From: 13-2-20CM-66-19 sp963824395
Lineage (GTDB): Bacteria > Pseudomonadota > Gammaproteobacteria > Steroidobacterales > Steroidobacteraceae
NCBI GenBank assembly: GCA_963824395.1
Contig: CAWGPF010000001.1
Coordinates: 2,046,001 to 2,110,000 of the forward strand
DNA length: 64,000 nt
Direction: 5' to 3'
Position numbers and translations under genes: made by a program. The notes under the pieces are model-generated. The model was given only the letters and a program-made list of their open reading frames with translations. It searched no databases and was not told the DNA's origin. Below are positions 44,024 to 53,077 of this stretch, piece by piece. How positions within the stretch are numbered: position 1 is the first letter of the stretch; the number at the start of each line of letters is the position of its first letter.

Positions 44024-46396
44024 ATGAATCGAAAACTCAGCAGGCAACTGTTACTAATTGTTAGCGCGTCGCTCCTGGCGTCGGGAGCGGCAGATGTCGC
44101 ACGCGCACAGCAGGAAAGCGGTGAGCAGCTGCAGGAAGTGGTCGTCACCGCGCAGAAGCGCGTATCGACGGTGCAGGAAACACCGATCAGCATCACGGCG
44201 ATCACCGGTGAGAGCCTGCAGGAGCGAGGCGTCACAGATCTCGCCACGATCGTGCAGTCGGTGCCCGGCGTCTCGATGCGCCAGAGCGGCCCGGGACAGA
44301 CCGAGCTGGAAATGCGTGGCATGACCTCCGGCGGCGGCAACTCCTCGACGGTGGGTTTCTACCTCGACGACACGCCGCTCACAGCCCCCGCCTCCGCACA
44401 GAACGGCAAGGTCGTCATCGACCCGAACCTCTATGACCTGAACCGCATCGAGGTGCTGCGCGGTCCGCAGGGCACCCTCTACGGCTCAGGCTCCATGGGC
44501 GGCACGATCAAGCTGATCCCCAATGCGCCCAACACGAGCGCCTTCGATGCCTCCGGCCAGGTCATCCTCGGCGGCACAGATGATGGTGGCTTCAATCATG
44601 GTGAAAACGCCATGGTCAACCTCCCGCTGATCAACGACACGCTGGCGGTGCGCGTCGTGGGCTCGGAGGAACACCTGAGCGGCTGGATCAACCGAGTCGT
44701 GATCGAGAACGGACAGTTTCCCGCGCCGCTCAATGGCGGATTGGGCGTGCCCCCGACACAGCGCGGCAACGTCGCTGCCGCTCCGGTGGCGGCGAACTAC
44801 AAGGACGTCAACGATGAGGACCTGACGGCAGTGCGCGTGGCGGTGTTGTGGAAGCCCATGGACCGCCTCACCATCACGCCGTCGTTCATGTTCCAGGAGA
44901 TCACCCAGGACGGGTTGAGTGCCATCGACAGCAATCCGGGCACCTTCAACAACTACCAGCCGTTTGATGCGCCCGAGCCGTTCCTCGACCGCTTCGAGCT
45001 CGGCAGCTTGAACGCGCAGTTTCATTTCGACTTCGCTGACCTGAGTTCGACCACGTCCTACTGGACGCGCGACGAGGAGCTGCGCCAGGATGGCTCCGAG
45101 CAGATTGCGACGATCCTCGAGCCGGACTTCGGTTACTTCCCGCTGTACGCCAACAATAACGGTGGCAACCCGGCGCAGCCTGGGGTCGGGCCAAATTCCC
45201 CGACCTCCCTCGAGAATGATTCCTCGCAGCAGATCAGCGAGGAGCTGCGTATCACCTCGAACGGTGACACCAAGTTCAAGTGGCTCGGCGGTTACTTCTA
45301 TCAGAGCTTCCAGTCGGACTGGGACCTGTTCGTGCTGACCCCGGAGGCAGCGCCGGTATTCGGCACCACCAACGGCTTCACGCAGTACCAGCCGACCAAG
45401 ATCGTGCAGAACTCGTTCTTCGGCGAAATCTCTTACAGTTTCCTGCCGGAATTGACCGCGACCGCAGGGCTGCGTCGCTATGCGTATTCGGGCACCGTGA
45501 ACACCAACGTGTCCGGATGGCTGAGCGCCACCGGTGACGCCAGCTCCGCCTATTTCCATACCGATGAGCGCAACCAGGGACTGCTGCCGAAGGTCAACCT
45601 CGCCTACCAGCCCGACAAGGACCTGATGGTGTATGCGACCGCTGCCAAGGGCTTCCGTCCGGGCGGCGGCAATCAGCCCATCCCGACTACGGGCGGTCTC
45701 GGCAATCAGTGTCTGGCGGACCTGCAGCAGCTGGGGCTGAACGCCGCACCGCTCGGCTTCCAGCCCGACAGCGTCTGGAGCTACGAGCTCGGCGAGAAAT
45801 TCCGCAACGCCGACGGCCGCATTACCGTCAATTCAGCCGCCTACTTCGAAAACTGGGAGCACGTGCAGACCAACATCCCGCTCTCCTGCGGCTATCCCTT
45901 CACCGGCAATTCGGGCGAAGCGCACATCTACGGCGCCGAGGTCGAGATCGATGCACTGCTGGCGCCGGGCCTGCTGTTCTCCGTGAACAGCGGCTATTCG
46001 CATGCGCGCTACGTGGCCGGCGAGATCCCGGGTACGACGCTGGACAACCGCGTGCAGAACGTTCCTGATTGGACCGGCGCGGCCTCGCTCTCCTACCGGC
46101 ACCCTCTGACCGACTCCATGCACTTCACCTCGCGGGTGGATTACAGCTACATGGGTTCGCGTATCGACACGACTTTTCAGCCCAACTATCTGCCCAGCTA
46201 CGATCTGACCAACATCCGCGCCGGGGTCGAGAACGATCACTGGACGGCAGTGCTGTTCGTCGACAACGTTGCCAACAAGCTGGCGAAGCTCAGCAACACG
46301 CCGGCCATCAACGTCAGCGTGGGCACCTTCAACCGCACCGTGGTGGCCCAGCCCCTGACCTTCGGAATCGACGTCATCTACCGGCTCGGCAAATAG
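44024..46396 (+). CDS. TonB-dependent outer-membrane receptor
   Basis: A 790-residue receptor that imports a large or scarce substrate through the outer membrane. Residues 1-28 are a signal peptide (to ARA-QQ). The TonB-box-like EVVVTAQKR is followed by the plug domain (TPISITAITGESLQERGVTDLATI, YLDDTPLTAP and RGPQGTLYGSGSMGG) and a long beta-barrel ending in an aromatic pattern (DVIYRLGK). The ATG has GGGGAG 8 bases upstream. The ligand is not evident; the nearby amidase may use the same compound. Confidence 0.94.
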   Translation: MNRKLSRQLLLIVSASLLASGAADVARAQQESGEQLQEVVVTAQKRVSTVQETPISITAITGESLQERGVTDLATIVQSVPGVSMRQSGPGQTELEMRGMTSGGGNSSTVGFYLDDTPLTAPASAQNGKVVIDPNLYDLNRIEVLRGPQGTLYGSGSMGGTIKLIPNAPNTSAFDASGQVILGGTDDGGFNHGENAMVNLPLINDTLAVRVVGSEEHLSGWINRVVIENGQFPAPLNGGLGVPPTQRGNVAAAPVAANYKDVNDEDLTAVRVAVLWKPMDRLTITPSFMFQEITQDGLSAIDSNPGTFNNYQPFDAPEPFLDRFELGSLNAQFHFDFADLSSTTSYWTRDEELRQDGSEQIATILEPDFGYFPLYANNNGGNPAQPGVGPNSPTSLENDSSQQISEELRITSNGDTKFKWLGGYFYQSFQSDWDLFVLTPEAAPVFGTTNGFTQYQPTKIVQNSFFGEISYSFLPELTATAGLRRYAYSGTVNTNVSGWLSATGDASSAYFHTDERNQGLLPKVNLAYQPDKDLMVYATAAKGFRPGGGNQPIPTTGGLGNQCLADLQQLGLNAAPLGFQPDSVWSYELGEKFRNADGRITVNSAAYFENWEHVQTNIPLSCGYPFTGNSGEAHIYGAEVEIDALLAPGLLFSVNSGYSHARYVAGEIPGTTLDNRVQNVPDWTGAASLSYRHPLTDSMHFTSRVDYSYMGSRIDTTFQPNYLPSYDLTNIRAGVENDHWTAVLFVDNVANKLAKLSNTPAINVSVGTFNRTVVAQPLTFGIDVIYRLGK

Positions 46397-46407
46397 GTCG
46401 CCGCAGT

Positions 46408-46437
46408 CGCGCGGGCGCCTTCTCAGGCGCCCGCGCG
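46408..46437 (+). terminator. Strong hairpin after the TonB receptor gene
   Basis: A perfect 12-base stem, CGCGCGGGCGCC with GGCGCCCGCGCG, surrounds a TTCTCA loop 12 bases after the stop codon. No T run follows. It also serves the converging small gene that ends at 46449. Confidence 0.6.
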
Positions 46438-46448
46438 ATCGCGGACGC

Positions 46449-46682
46449 TCACCGGAGTGCTGCTGGCTGCGGGCCGCCCGGCTCGCGCGGCGTGAGGGGC
46501 TGGTACTGCGGGCAGAGGCACGTGGCGCGCAGGTAACGCTGATGGTGCTGGCACAGTCCGTCGCTGTCGCGCACCGAGCCGTATGCCGATCCGAGGGTGT
46601 TCATTCCCGGCAGCAGCGACTCAAGTTCCGCCGGCCCGTTTACGAAGTGATGGCAGCCGGCGCAGCTGGCGGCAGCGCTCAT
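46449..46682 (-). CDS. Small Cys/His-rich protein, YeiH partner
   Basis: A 77-residue protein starting by a 4-base overlap with the stop of the YeiH gene (ATGA), so it is translated with it. Cysteines are spaced as SCAGCHHF near the N-terminus and DGLCQHHQRYL and TCLCPQY further on, which suggests a bound metal. The C-x-x-C-H resembles a heme site but there is no signal peptide, so a zinc or iron-sulfur site is more likely. It has no characterised family that I recall. Confidence 0.7.
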   Translation of the reverse strand: MSAAASCAGCHHFVNGPAELESLLPGMNTLGSAYGSVRDSDGLCQHHQRYLRATCLCPQYQPLTPREPGGPQPAALR

Positions 46683-48076
46683 TGCCCGAGACTCCCCCAG
46701 AAGTGTGCGAACACCTGCGTGGAGAGGAAGAATCCCAGGATGATGTTGACTACTACTCCCGCGGTGAAGGCGTAGAAGGGCCGCGCGCCGCCGACCAGCA
46801 GCTCACGCAGACGCGTGGTGAGTCCGATGCTCAGAAACGTGAACGTGAAAACCCACACGCGCAGCACCTGCAGCGGCGCCACCAGCGCCGGCTGCAGGAC
46901 CTTCTTGTAGTCCGGATAGCTGTAGCCGCGCGAGATGAAGGTGACGATCGCCGAGGCGATCAGGAACCCGAGCACGAACTTCGGGAAGCGCCGCCAGATC
47001 TGCGAGGCGGCGCTCCCCTGGGATTGAATGCCCGTCGGCTCCCAGCGCGTCGCCGCGATGATGGAGAGCAGGAATGCCCACAGGCCTATCCAGACGTCGC
47101 GGCCGATGACCTTCATCAGCGTGAACGCGGTCACGGCGGCATCGGCACTGCCTGCGATCCCGGGAACCTGGCCGGCATAGCCGCCGTAGGTCTGCGCCGC
47201 GGCGAGTCCCGCAGCGTCAGCGAACTCGGACGTGCCGATCCAGGCACCCGCAACTCCCGTCGGCAGTCGCAGCGAGCGTGCCGTCAGGGGCAGCAGGAAG
47301 ATCGTGATGATGGCCCACAGCACCACCAGCGATATGGCCACTGACACCTGTTCCTTGCGGGCGCCGACGGCGCCGCCGGCCGCGATCGCGCCCGATACAC
47401 CACACACCGCCCCGCCGGTGCCAAGCGTCGCCGCCAGCCGGCGATCGAGTCCCAGCCGCACGCCGATAAAGTAGATGGTGCCGAAGGTGACGAGCGAGAC
47501 GATGGCGGCCTGCACGATGGCCACCGGGCCGGCCCAGGCGAGTAGGGTCAGCGGCAGGCTCGCGCCGAGCAGCACGATCCCGGTCTTGACGTAGAACTCG
47601 ACCCGCAGCGCCGGCTGCAACCACTGCGGTGTGCCGACCGTGTTCGAGATCAGTAGTCCGAGCGCCAGCGCCACCAGCGGCGGCTCGAGGTTGTAGTGGG
47701 CGGACTGGTCCCACTGCCCGAGAAAGTAGAGCAGCAGCGCGGCGGTATACACGAGCGCGAAGGCCGGCAGGAAGCGCACCGGGCGATAGCCCAGGGCCTG
47801 CGCACCAGCGCCGAGCAGCACCGCCCATAACCCGAACAGGCCCAGATACCGCAATGCCTGCGACTGCAGGTGCGGTGCGATATCGGACCAGTGGCTCCAT
47901 TTCTGAGGCGCCACTGCGAGCCATTTGAGGCTGCCGCCCGCCGCGAGCACGGCCACCGCGAGCAGAATCAGTCCGAGCCCGATGAATATCGCCCACCAGT
48001 CCTCGCTGCGTGCGAGGCCTGAGGGCGCGGCGCTGCTGCGTGGTGTGTCTGCCGGGGCCTGAATGATTTCCGCCAT
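46679..48076 (-). CDS. YeiH/UPF0324 family membrane protein (putative sulfate or anion exporter)
   Basis: A 465-residue integral membrane protein with about 11 helices. It has LLGASLPLTLLAWAGP, the GTGGAVCGVSGAIAAGG repeat, TSEFADAAGLAAAQ and VWIGLWAFLLSI segments of the UPF0324 family. The start at 48076 (MAEIIQAP) is the first sensible one; the frame opens earlier at 48211. It is transcribed with the downstream small Cys/His protein. A role as a putative sulfate exporter is a family annotation and has not been shown here. Confidence 0.88.
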   Translation of the reverse strand: MAEIIQAPADTPRSSAAPSGLARSEDWWAIFIGLGLILLAVAVLAAGGSLKWLAVAPQKWSHWSDIAPHLQSQALRYLGLFGLWAVLLGAGAQALGYRPVRFLPAFALVYTAALLLYFLGQWDQSAHYNLEPPLVALALGLLISNTVGTPQWLQPALRVEFYVKTGIVLLGASLPLTLLAWAGPVAIVQAAIVSLVTFGTIYFIGVRLGLDRRLAATLGTGGAVCGVSGAIAAGGAVGARKEQVSVAISLVVLWAIITIFLLPLTARSLRLPTGVAGAWIGTSEFADAAGLAAAQTYGGYAGQVPGIAGSADAAVTAFTLMKVIGRDVWIGLWAFLLSIIAATRWEPTGIQSQGSAASQIWRRFPKFVLGFLIASAIVTFISRGYSYPDYKKVLQPALVAPLQVLRVWVFTFTFLSIGLTTRLRELLVGGARPFYAFTAGVVVNIILGFFLSTQVFAHFWGSLGQ

Positions 48077-48295
48077 GAGGTGCGTCCGCTGAGAATGGCG
48101 CGCATCAGCCGGGGCAGTGCGCGCGGCCCAGCCAGAGTACCGGTGTCGGCCGCTGCCTTCCCATAACTTCGGCTTGGGTCGGAATAATGAAACCGCATCA
48201 GGACCTGCCACCCGCGGGCGCCGCTTACACAGGCGTTACCGATGCAGGACAATGCCCCCCGCGGGGCCGACCGCCCTGAAACGGGATGGGAAAAT

Positions 48296-49030
48296 ATGAG
48301 CCAGGTACTGGTCACGGGCGCATCCGGAGGCATCGGTGCCGCCATCAGCCGCGAGCTCGCGCGCCGCGGCTGCAGCGTGGTGCTGCACTACCAGTCGGAC
48401 CGTGATGGAGCCCTGGCCGCGCTGGCAGGCCTCGGCGGCTCGGGACACCGGATCGTGCAGGCAGATCTGGGCGATCCGGCCGCGATCGAGGGGTTGTGGC
48501 GCGAGGCCAGTGCGGGCGCTGCGATCGATGCGCTCATCAACAATGCCGGTATCTTTCCCGATCACCCGCCGCTCACCACCAGCTATGCGGACTGGACGCA
48601 GGCGTGGCAACGCACGCTCGCCGTCAACCTCGCAGGCCCGGCACACCTTTCCTACTGCGCGGCGCGCGCCATGAGCGAGCGTGGCGGGGGCCGGATCGTG
48701 AGCGTCTCATCGCGTGCCGCGTTTCGAGGCGAGCCGACCGCGCCCGCCTATGCCGCGAGCAAGGCGGGCCTGAACGCGTTCAGCCAGTCCCTGGCCAAGG
48801 CGCTGGCGGGGCGCGGGGTGTACGTGTACGTGGTCGCGCCGGGCTGGGTATCGACCGAGCGCGTCGCTCAGGCGATCGCCAACCCGCAGGTACTCCTGGA
48901 CCAGCCGCTCGGCCGCGTCGCGACGCCGGAGGAGGTCGCCGAGGTGGTTGCATTCTGCGCTCTCGCGGCCCCGGCCAGCATGACCGGCGCGGTGCTCGAT
49001 GTGAACGGCGCCTCTTACCTGCGAACCTGA
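48296..49030 (+). CDS. Short-chain dehydrogenase/reductase (FabG-like)
   Basis: A 244-residue NAD(P)H oxidoreductase. The dinucleotide motif is TGASGGIGAAISREL near the N-terminus, then the NNAGI motif (ALINNAGIFPD), the catalytic Ser in VSVSSRAAF, and Tyr-x3-Lys in AYAASKAG. The ending TGAVLDVNGASYLRT is of 3-oxoacyl-ACP reductase type. The start at 48296 (MSQVLVTGAS) gives a normal N-terminus. It is divergent from the YeiH gene and converges on the ligase. Which substrate is reduced is unknown. Confidence 0.9.
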   Translation: MSQVLVTGASGGIGAAISRELARRGCSVVLHYQSDRDGALAALAGLGGSGHRIVQADLGDPAAIEGLWREASAGAAIDALINNAGIFPDHPPLTTSYADWTQAWQRTLAVNLAGPAHLSYCAARAMSERGGGRIVSVSSRAAFRGEPTAPAYAASKAGLNAFSQSLAKALAGRGVYVYVVAPGWVSTERVAQAIANPQVLLDQPLGRVATPEEVAEVVAFCALAAPASMTGAVLDVNGASYLRT

Positions 49031-49035
49031 CGTAG

Positions 49036-49062
49036 CCAGCAGGCTAACGCGCTCCCTGCTGG
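49036..49062. terminator. Hairpin between SDR and DNA ligase genes
   Basis: CCAGCAGG pairs with CCTGCTGG across an 11-base loop. The hairpin covers the end of the ligase gene and follows the SDR stop, so it could serve both converging genes. There is no T run. Confidence 0.45.
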
Positions 49063-50594
49063 GCCGCGAATACCCGGCGCACCGCATCCATGGTGTCCGC
49101 TTCCTCGAGCGCCTTGTCCGGCCGATAGCCCTTCACGCGCGCCAGCCGCAGAGCTACGCCGCCCGGGTAGCGCGTGCTCGCCTGCAGATCGCTGAACGCG
49201 ATCTCCACCACCAGTTCGGGACGGACGTAGACGGTCGAGGAGTCGCGCCGCACTTCGCGCGCCAGCAGCTCCCGTGTCTGCCATTCGAGCGTCTCGTCGG
49301 TCAGTCCCTTGAAGGTCTTGCCCAGCATGATGTAGGTGTCGCTGCCGGGTTCACGCGCCCCCAGGTGCAGGTTCGAGAGCTTGCCGCTGCGCCGGCCGTG
49401 CCCCCATTCCGCCGCCAGCACGACCAGATCGAGCGTGTGGGCACGCTTGATCTTCAGCCAGCTCGCCCCGCGGTTGCCCGCCTCGTAGGGGGCCGTGAGT
49501 GCCTTCGCCATGACGCCCTCGTGGCCTGCACTCAGGGCGTCCTCGTAGAACCGCTGCGCGGCTGCGACGCTGGAACTCACCAGGCGTGGTACCCGCGCGG
49601 ACTCAGGTACCACCTGGGCCAGGGCGCTCGAGCGTTCCTGCGTGGTGCGGTCCGCCAGGGTGTCATCACCCAGGCGCAGGCAGTCAAAGAAGTAAGCCCG
49701 CAGCGGTATCGCGCCGCGCAGCTCCTCAACGCCGAGCCTGCGGCCGAAGCGGCGCATGGTGATCTGGAACGGGCAGGGACGGCCGGCGGGGTCGAAGGCG
49801 ATCGCCTCCCCGTCCAGGATCAATCGCGCGCCCGGCAATTCCCGCACCATTTCCACGATCTCGGGGACGGCAGCCGTCACCTCATTGAGTGCGCGCGTGT
49901 AGATGCGCACCTGTGCTCCGTCCCGGTGAACCTGGATGCGCGCACCATCCATCTTCCACTCAAACGCCGCCTCGCCGCCGAGCTGCTGCAGCGCCGTACC
50001 GACATCGTCTGCGGTCTGCGCCAGCATCGGCGCGACGGGTGCGAACAGCTCGAGCTGGAAGCGCTCGAGCGCCGCGCCGCCCTGCGTGAGCGCGAGCCCC
50101 GCCACTGCGCCAAGATCGCTCGCATACATCGCGGCGCGCCGCACAGCCGCCGCAGGCAGACCCGCGGCGGCGGCGATGGCATCGACCATGATCCCTTCGA
50201 GCGCACCCTGGCGCAGTTCACCGACAAGAAGATGCAGCAGAAATTCCTGCTCGGGCTGGGTGGCGTGGGCGAAGAGGTCGCGCAGAACCTGCGCGCGGCG
50301 GGCCGCCGAACCGCTCCCGCGCAGTCCGCTCAGGAGCCGGAGCGCCGCATCGACGTCCGCGACGGTAAGGGTGTCGACGCGAGCCGCGGTCTGCGCGGCC
50401 GCTGCGCGCAACGTCGCATAGCCAATGCCCATGCGACCCTGGGGAGTCTCGCCCGACAGGTAACGCGTGGCGATGCCGATCTCGGACGGTTCGAGCGCCC
50501 GCAGCAGCGCGGCGAGTTCGCGGACCTTGGCGGTGCGCGAGGGCGTCTGGCGGAGGCGCCCGGAAGCGGCGACGAGCGCGCTTAAGAGTGTCAC
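49044..50594 (-). CDS. ATP-dependent DNA ligase
   Basis: A 516-residue ligase of the archaeal/eukaryotic type rather than the bacterial NAD-dependent one. The N-terminal 200 residues form a helical DNA-binding domain. The adenylation motif I is EWKMDGAR, followed by LILDGEAIAF (motif III), YFFDCLRL (IIIa), HEGVMAKAL (IV) and SWLKIKRAH (V). The C-terminal OB domain ends near AFSDLQAS and RLARVKGYRPDK. It starts at GTG. No Ku gene lies nearby, so a role in end joining is not indicated; gap or damage repair is more likely. Its start is 46 bases from the DUF4239-like gene, on the same strand. Confidence 0.93.
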   Translation of the reverse strand: MTLLSALVAASGRLRQTPSRTAKVRELAALLRALEPSEIGIATRYLSGETPQGRMGIGYATLRAAAAQTAARVDTLTVADVDAALRLLSGLRGSGSAARRAQVLRDLFAHATQPEQEFLLHLLVGELRQGALEGIMVDAIAAAAGLPAAAVRRAAMYASDLGAVAGLALTQGGAALERFQLELFAPVAPMLAQTADDVGTALQQLGGEAAFEWKMDGARIQVHRDGAQVRIYTRALNEVTAAVPEIVEMVRELPGARLILDGEAIAFDPAGRPCPFQITMRRFGRRLGVEELRGAIPLRAYFFDCLRLGDDTLADRTTQERSSALAQVVPESARVPRLVSSSVAAAQRFYEDALSAGHEGVMAKALTAPYEAGNRGASWLKIKRAHTLDLVVLAAEWGHGRRSGKLSNLHLGAREPGSDTYIMLGKTFKGLTDETLEWQTRELLAREVRRDSSTVYVRPELVVEIAFSDLQASTRYPGGVALRLARVKGYRPDKALEEADTMDAVRRVFAAQQGAR

Positions 50595-50640
50595 CGCTCC
50601 TATTCTAGGGCGTCAGCGCGATTGCGGCCTCGCGGCATTC

Positions 50641-51399
50641 CTACTGCAGCGTCTGCCGCAGCGCGAGCAGGTTCTGGGGCGCGACGTAGATGATGCCCGA
50701 GTGCGGGCTGTCGATGTCGGCGATCAGGAAGAACGCCACCGCCAGCACCAGCGGCAGCACGCTCAGGAGCAGCAAGCGCGAGCGCAGGTGACGCGAGGTA
50801 TAGCCGAGCAGGAGGTTGCACATGACCGCAATCAGCGCCATGAGCCACCAGGCGGCTGGCGGGATTCGGTTCCACCAGGCCGCCTGGGTGTAGCCCTGCG
50901 AGTTCAGCACATCGTTCATGCCCGCAACCACCAGTCCCATGATCGGAGTGGGGTTCGCCGCCGCCGGCCCGCGCACGCTCGCCCACAGCTGATTCTGCAG
51001 CTCGCCGGTGCGGGCATCGATCGGCGGCAGCCGCGCAGGGTCACGGGCGCTGTAGAAAAGGATGCGCTGCTCCAGGTAGTCGCGCAGTAGCCGCTGCGTC
51101 TGTTGCGCATCGGCGGCGCCCAGGAACTGGGCGCGCACGAATTCGGTGCCGATCGCGTTGGCCTCGGCTTCCTCGTAGTTCTTGCGTTGATCGTAGCGGC
51201 TGATCGCCATCGAGAAGCTGAAGCCGATAATGAGCCCGAGCAGGGTCAGGGAGGCCCCCAGCACCACGCTCAGGTCCTCGTGCGCTTCCCCTCCGCCGGG
51301 GGCGAAGCGACGGAGAAAGCGCGCGCTGCCCCAGGCGCACAGCCACATCGCCACGAGTGATACGGCGAACACGGCCAGTGGTGAATCGGTGAGGGACAT
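50641..51399 (-). CDS. DUF4239-like membrane protein
   Basis: A 252-residue membrane protein with four predicted helices: two at the N-terminus (LAVFAVSLVAMWLCAW and LGASLTLLGLIIGFSFSMAI) and two at the C-terminus (AAWWLMALIAVMCNLLLGY and LLLLSVLPLVLAVAFFLI). A helical, charged middle (YDQRKNYEEAEANAIGTEF) separates them. This layout is that of DUF4239/bestrophin-like proteins, whose function is not known. It starts at 51399, 14 bases after the MttB-like gene, so both may share a transcript. Confidence 0.82.
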   Translation of the reverse strand: MSLTDSPLAVFAVSLVAMWLCAWGSARFLRRFAPGGGEAHEDLSVVLGASLTLLGLIIGFSFSMAISRYDQRKNYEEAEANAIGTEFVRAQFLGAADAQQTQRLLRDYLEQRILFYSARDPARLPPIDARTGELQNQLWASVRGPAAANPTPIMGLVVAGMNDVLNSQGYTQAAWWNRIPPAAWWLMALIAVMCNLLLGYTSRHLRSRLLLLSVLPLVLAVAFFLIADIDSPHSGIIYVAPQNLLALRQTLQ

Positions 51400-51413
51400 C
51401 CGCGGCGCAGCCG

Positions 51414-52973
51414 TCAGGACACCGGCGACGCACCGCCCTCGGCACGGCGGCGCACGACGAAGGCGGTGAGTGCCTCGAGGACCGCAGGATCCAGCGGCGG
51501 GGGCTCGAAGGCAGCCAGGGTGTCGCGCCACAGGGTACCGGCGCGCTGGGTAGCGGTGCGCGCGCCGCCGTCGACCCACGCGCCGTAGTTGCGCCAGTCC
51601 GAGATCAATGGCGCGTAGAAGGCGTCGCGATAGCGCTGCATGGTATGCGCGGCCGAGAAGAAGTGGCCGCCGGGTCCCACCTCGGCGATGGCTTCGATCC
51701 CCATCTCCTCGAGGGAGGCGGGTACCGGCTGGAACAGCTCGGCGAACATCTGCAGCATCTCGACGTCGATGATGAATTTCTCGACCGAGGCCGTCAGTCC
51801 GCCTTCCAGCCAGCCGGCGGCGTGCAGGATGAAGTGGCAGCCACCCAGCAGCGCTCCCCACAGGCTCATCTGCGACTCGTAAACGGCCTGAGCGTCCGGT
51901 GCATTGGAGGCGGTGGCGCTCGAGCAGCGCCACGGCACCTTGATGTGGCGGGCCAGCTGCCCGGCGCCGAAAGCCGCCTTGGTGTACTCGGGCGTGCCGA
52001 ATGCAGGGGAGCCGGATTTCATGTCCACGTTGGAGGTGAAGCTGCCGTACATCACCGGGGTGCCGGGGCGGACGATCTGCGCCAGGGTGATCCCGAACAG
52101 TGCCTCCGCGTGTGCGAGCGTCAGAGCGCCGGCGATGGTGATCGGCGCCATGGCGCCGGCCAGCGTGAAGGGGGTGATGATCACCAGCTGCCCGTGGCGC
52201 GCGAACTCCATGATGCCGTCGGTCATCGGCAGGTCAAGCTGCAGGGGCGAGTTGGTGTTACAGATGGTGTAGCAGCGCGGTTCGCTGATGAAGGTGGCCT
52301 CGTCGATCCCACAGGCGATGCGCAGCATCGCGAAGCAGTCGGCCAGCTGACCATCGCCACGGCAGTAGAAGTACGGCACCTTGTCGCCGAGCGTCAGCTG
52401 CGCGAACGTAGTCTCCAGGTGCCGCTCGGCGACCGTCACGTCCTGTGGCTCGACCATCTGACCGAGCACGTGGATCACGTCGAAAGCCTGCGACAGGCGT
52501 ACCCAGTCACGGTAGTCCGCTAGCGTGCCGGAGTGCTTACCGTGCTCCTGGTCACTGACGCTCGGCGGACCTGCCACCGGCGCGAATACCACGTGCCGTC
52601 CCCCCACGCGGCAGGAGCGCGCCGGGTTGCGCGCGATGAGGTTCGATTCGGCAGGCACCGTGGCGAGCGCCTGCGCCACCAGACCCCGATCCATGCGCAC
52701 CATGTGCGTCGCCTCGTCCACGCTCGCGCCCGCGGCCGCGAGTGCCGCCCGCCCGCGCGGGGAGAGGATACGCATGCCCTGCCGCTCGAGTATGCCGAGC
52801 GCTGCTTGATGAATGCTCTCGACCTGGTCTTCGGAGAAGATGCGCGCCGGCTCGAACGGATTGATGAGGTTGCGGTAGCGCGCCGCGCGCTCTGCTGCCG
52901 TGACTGTGCCACCCCGCGGCGCCGCTTCACGCCGGCGCGGCCGGGACCGGGAAGTAGTCTCTGGGTTGCTCAT
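51414..52973 (-). CDS. Trimethylamine methyltransferase (MttB) family protein
   Basis: A 519-residue TIM-barrel protein of the MttB superfamily. Recognisable segments are NPARSCRVGGRHVVFAP, KVPYFYCRGDGQLAD, PLQLDLPMTDGIMEFAR, PFTLAGAMAPITIAGALTLA and GPGGHFFSAAHTMQRYRDA. The pyrrolysine enzymes have an in-frame amber codon; none is present here, so it belongs to the non-pyrrolysine group that demethylates compounds such as glycine betaine onto a corrinoid protein. No corrinoid protein or activator is nearby. The start at 52973 (MSNPET) is chosen over an upstream frame opening. Confidence 0.88.
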   Translation of the reverse strand: MSNPETTSRSRPRRREAAPRGGTVTAAERAARYRNLINPFEPARIFSEDQVESIHQAALGILERQGMRILSPRGRAALAAAGASVDEATHMVRMDRGLVAQALATVPAESNLIARNPARSCRVGGRHVVFAPVAGPPSVSDQEHGKHSGTLADYRDWVRLSQAFDVIHVLGQMVEPQDVTVAERHLETTFAQLTLGDKVPYFYCRGDGQLADCFAMLRIACGIDEATFISEPRCYTICNTNSPLQLDLPMTDGIMEFARHGQLVIITPFTLAGAMAPITIAGALTLAHAEALFGITLAQIVRPGTPVMYGSFTSNVDMKSGSPAFGTPEYTKAAFGAGQLARHIKVPWRCSSATASNAPDAQAVYESQMSLWGALLGGCHFILHAAGWLEGGLTASVEKFIIDVEMLQMFAELFQPVPASLEEMGIEAIAEVGPGGHFFSAAHTMQRYRDAFYAPLISDWRNYGAWVDGGARTATQRAGTLWRDTLAAFEPPPLDPAVLEALTAFVVRRRAEGGASPVS

Positions 52974-53077
52974 GCTTCGAAGTATGCCATCCGCCTTCCG
53001 GCGGCGGTTGGCTCTCGGCCGCACCTTGCGGCTACTATCGAATTTCCGCATAGCGCCCGCTCACCCAGGAATAACTC

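Noticed and set aside
46449..46682. A cytochrome c from the C-x-x-C-H motif
   Set aside because: No signal peptide or axial-ligand region is present and other Cys/His pairs point to a different metal.
49044..50594. Non-homologous end-joining locus
   Set aside because: The ligase has no Ku, polymerase or nuclease partner nearby and carries no LigD-type extra domains.
51414..52973. Pyrrolysine (in-frame TAG) in the MttB-like gene
   Set aside because: The frame is open from start to stop without any internal amber codon.
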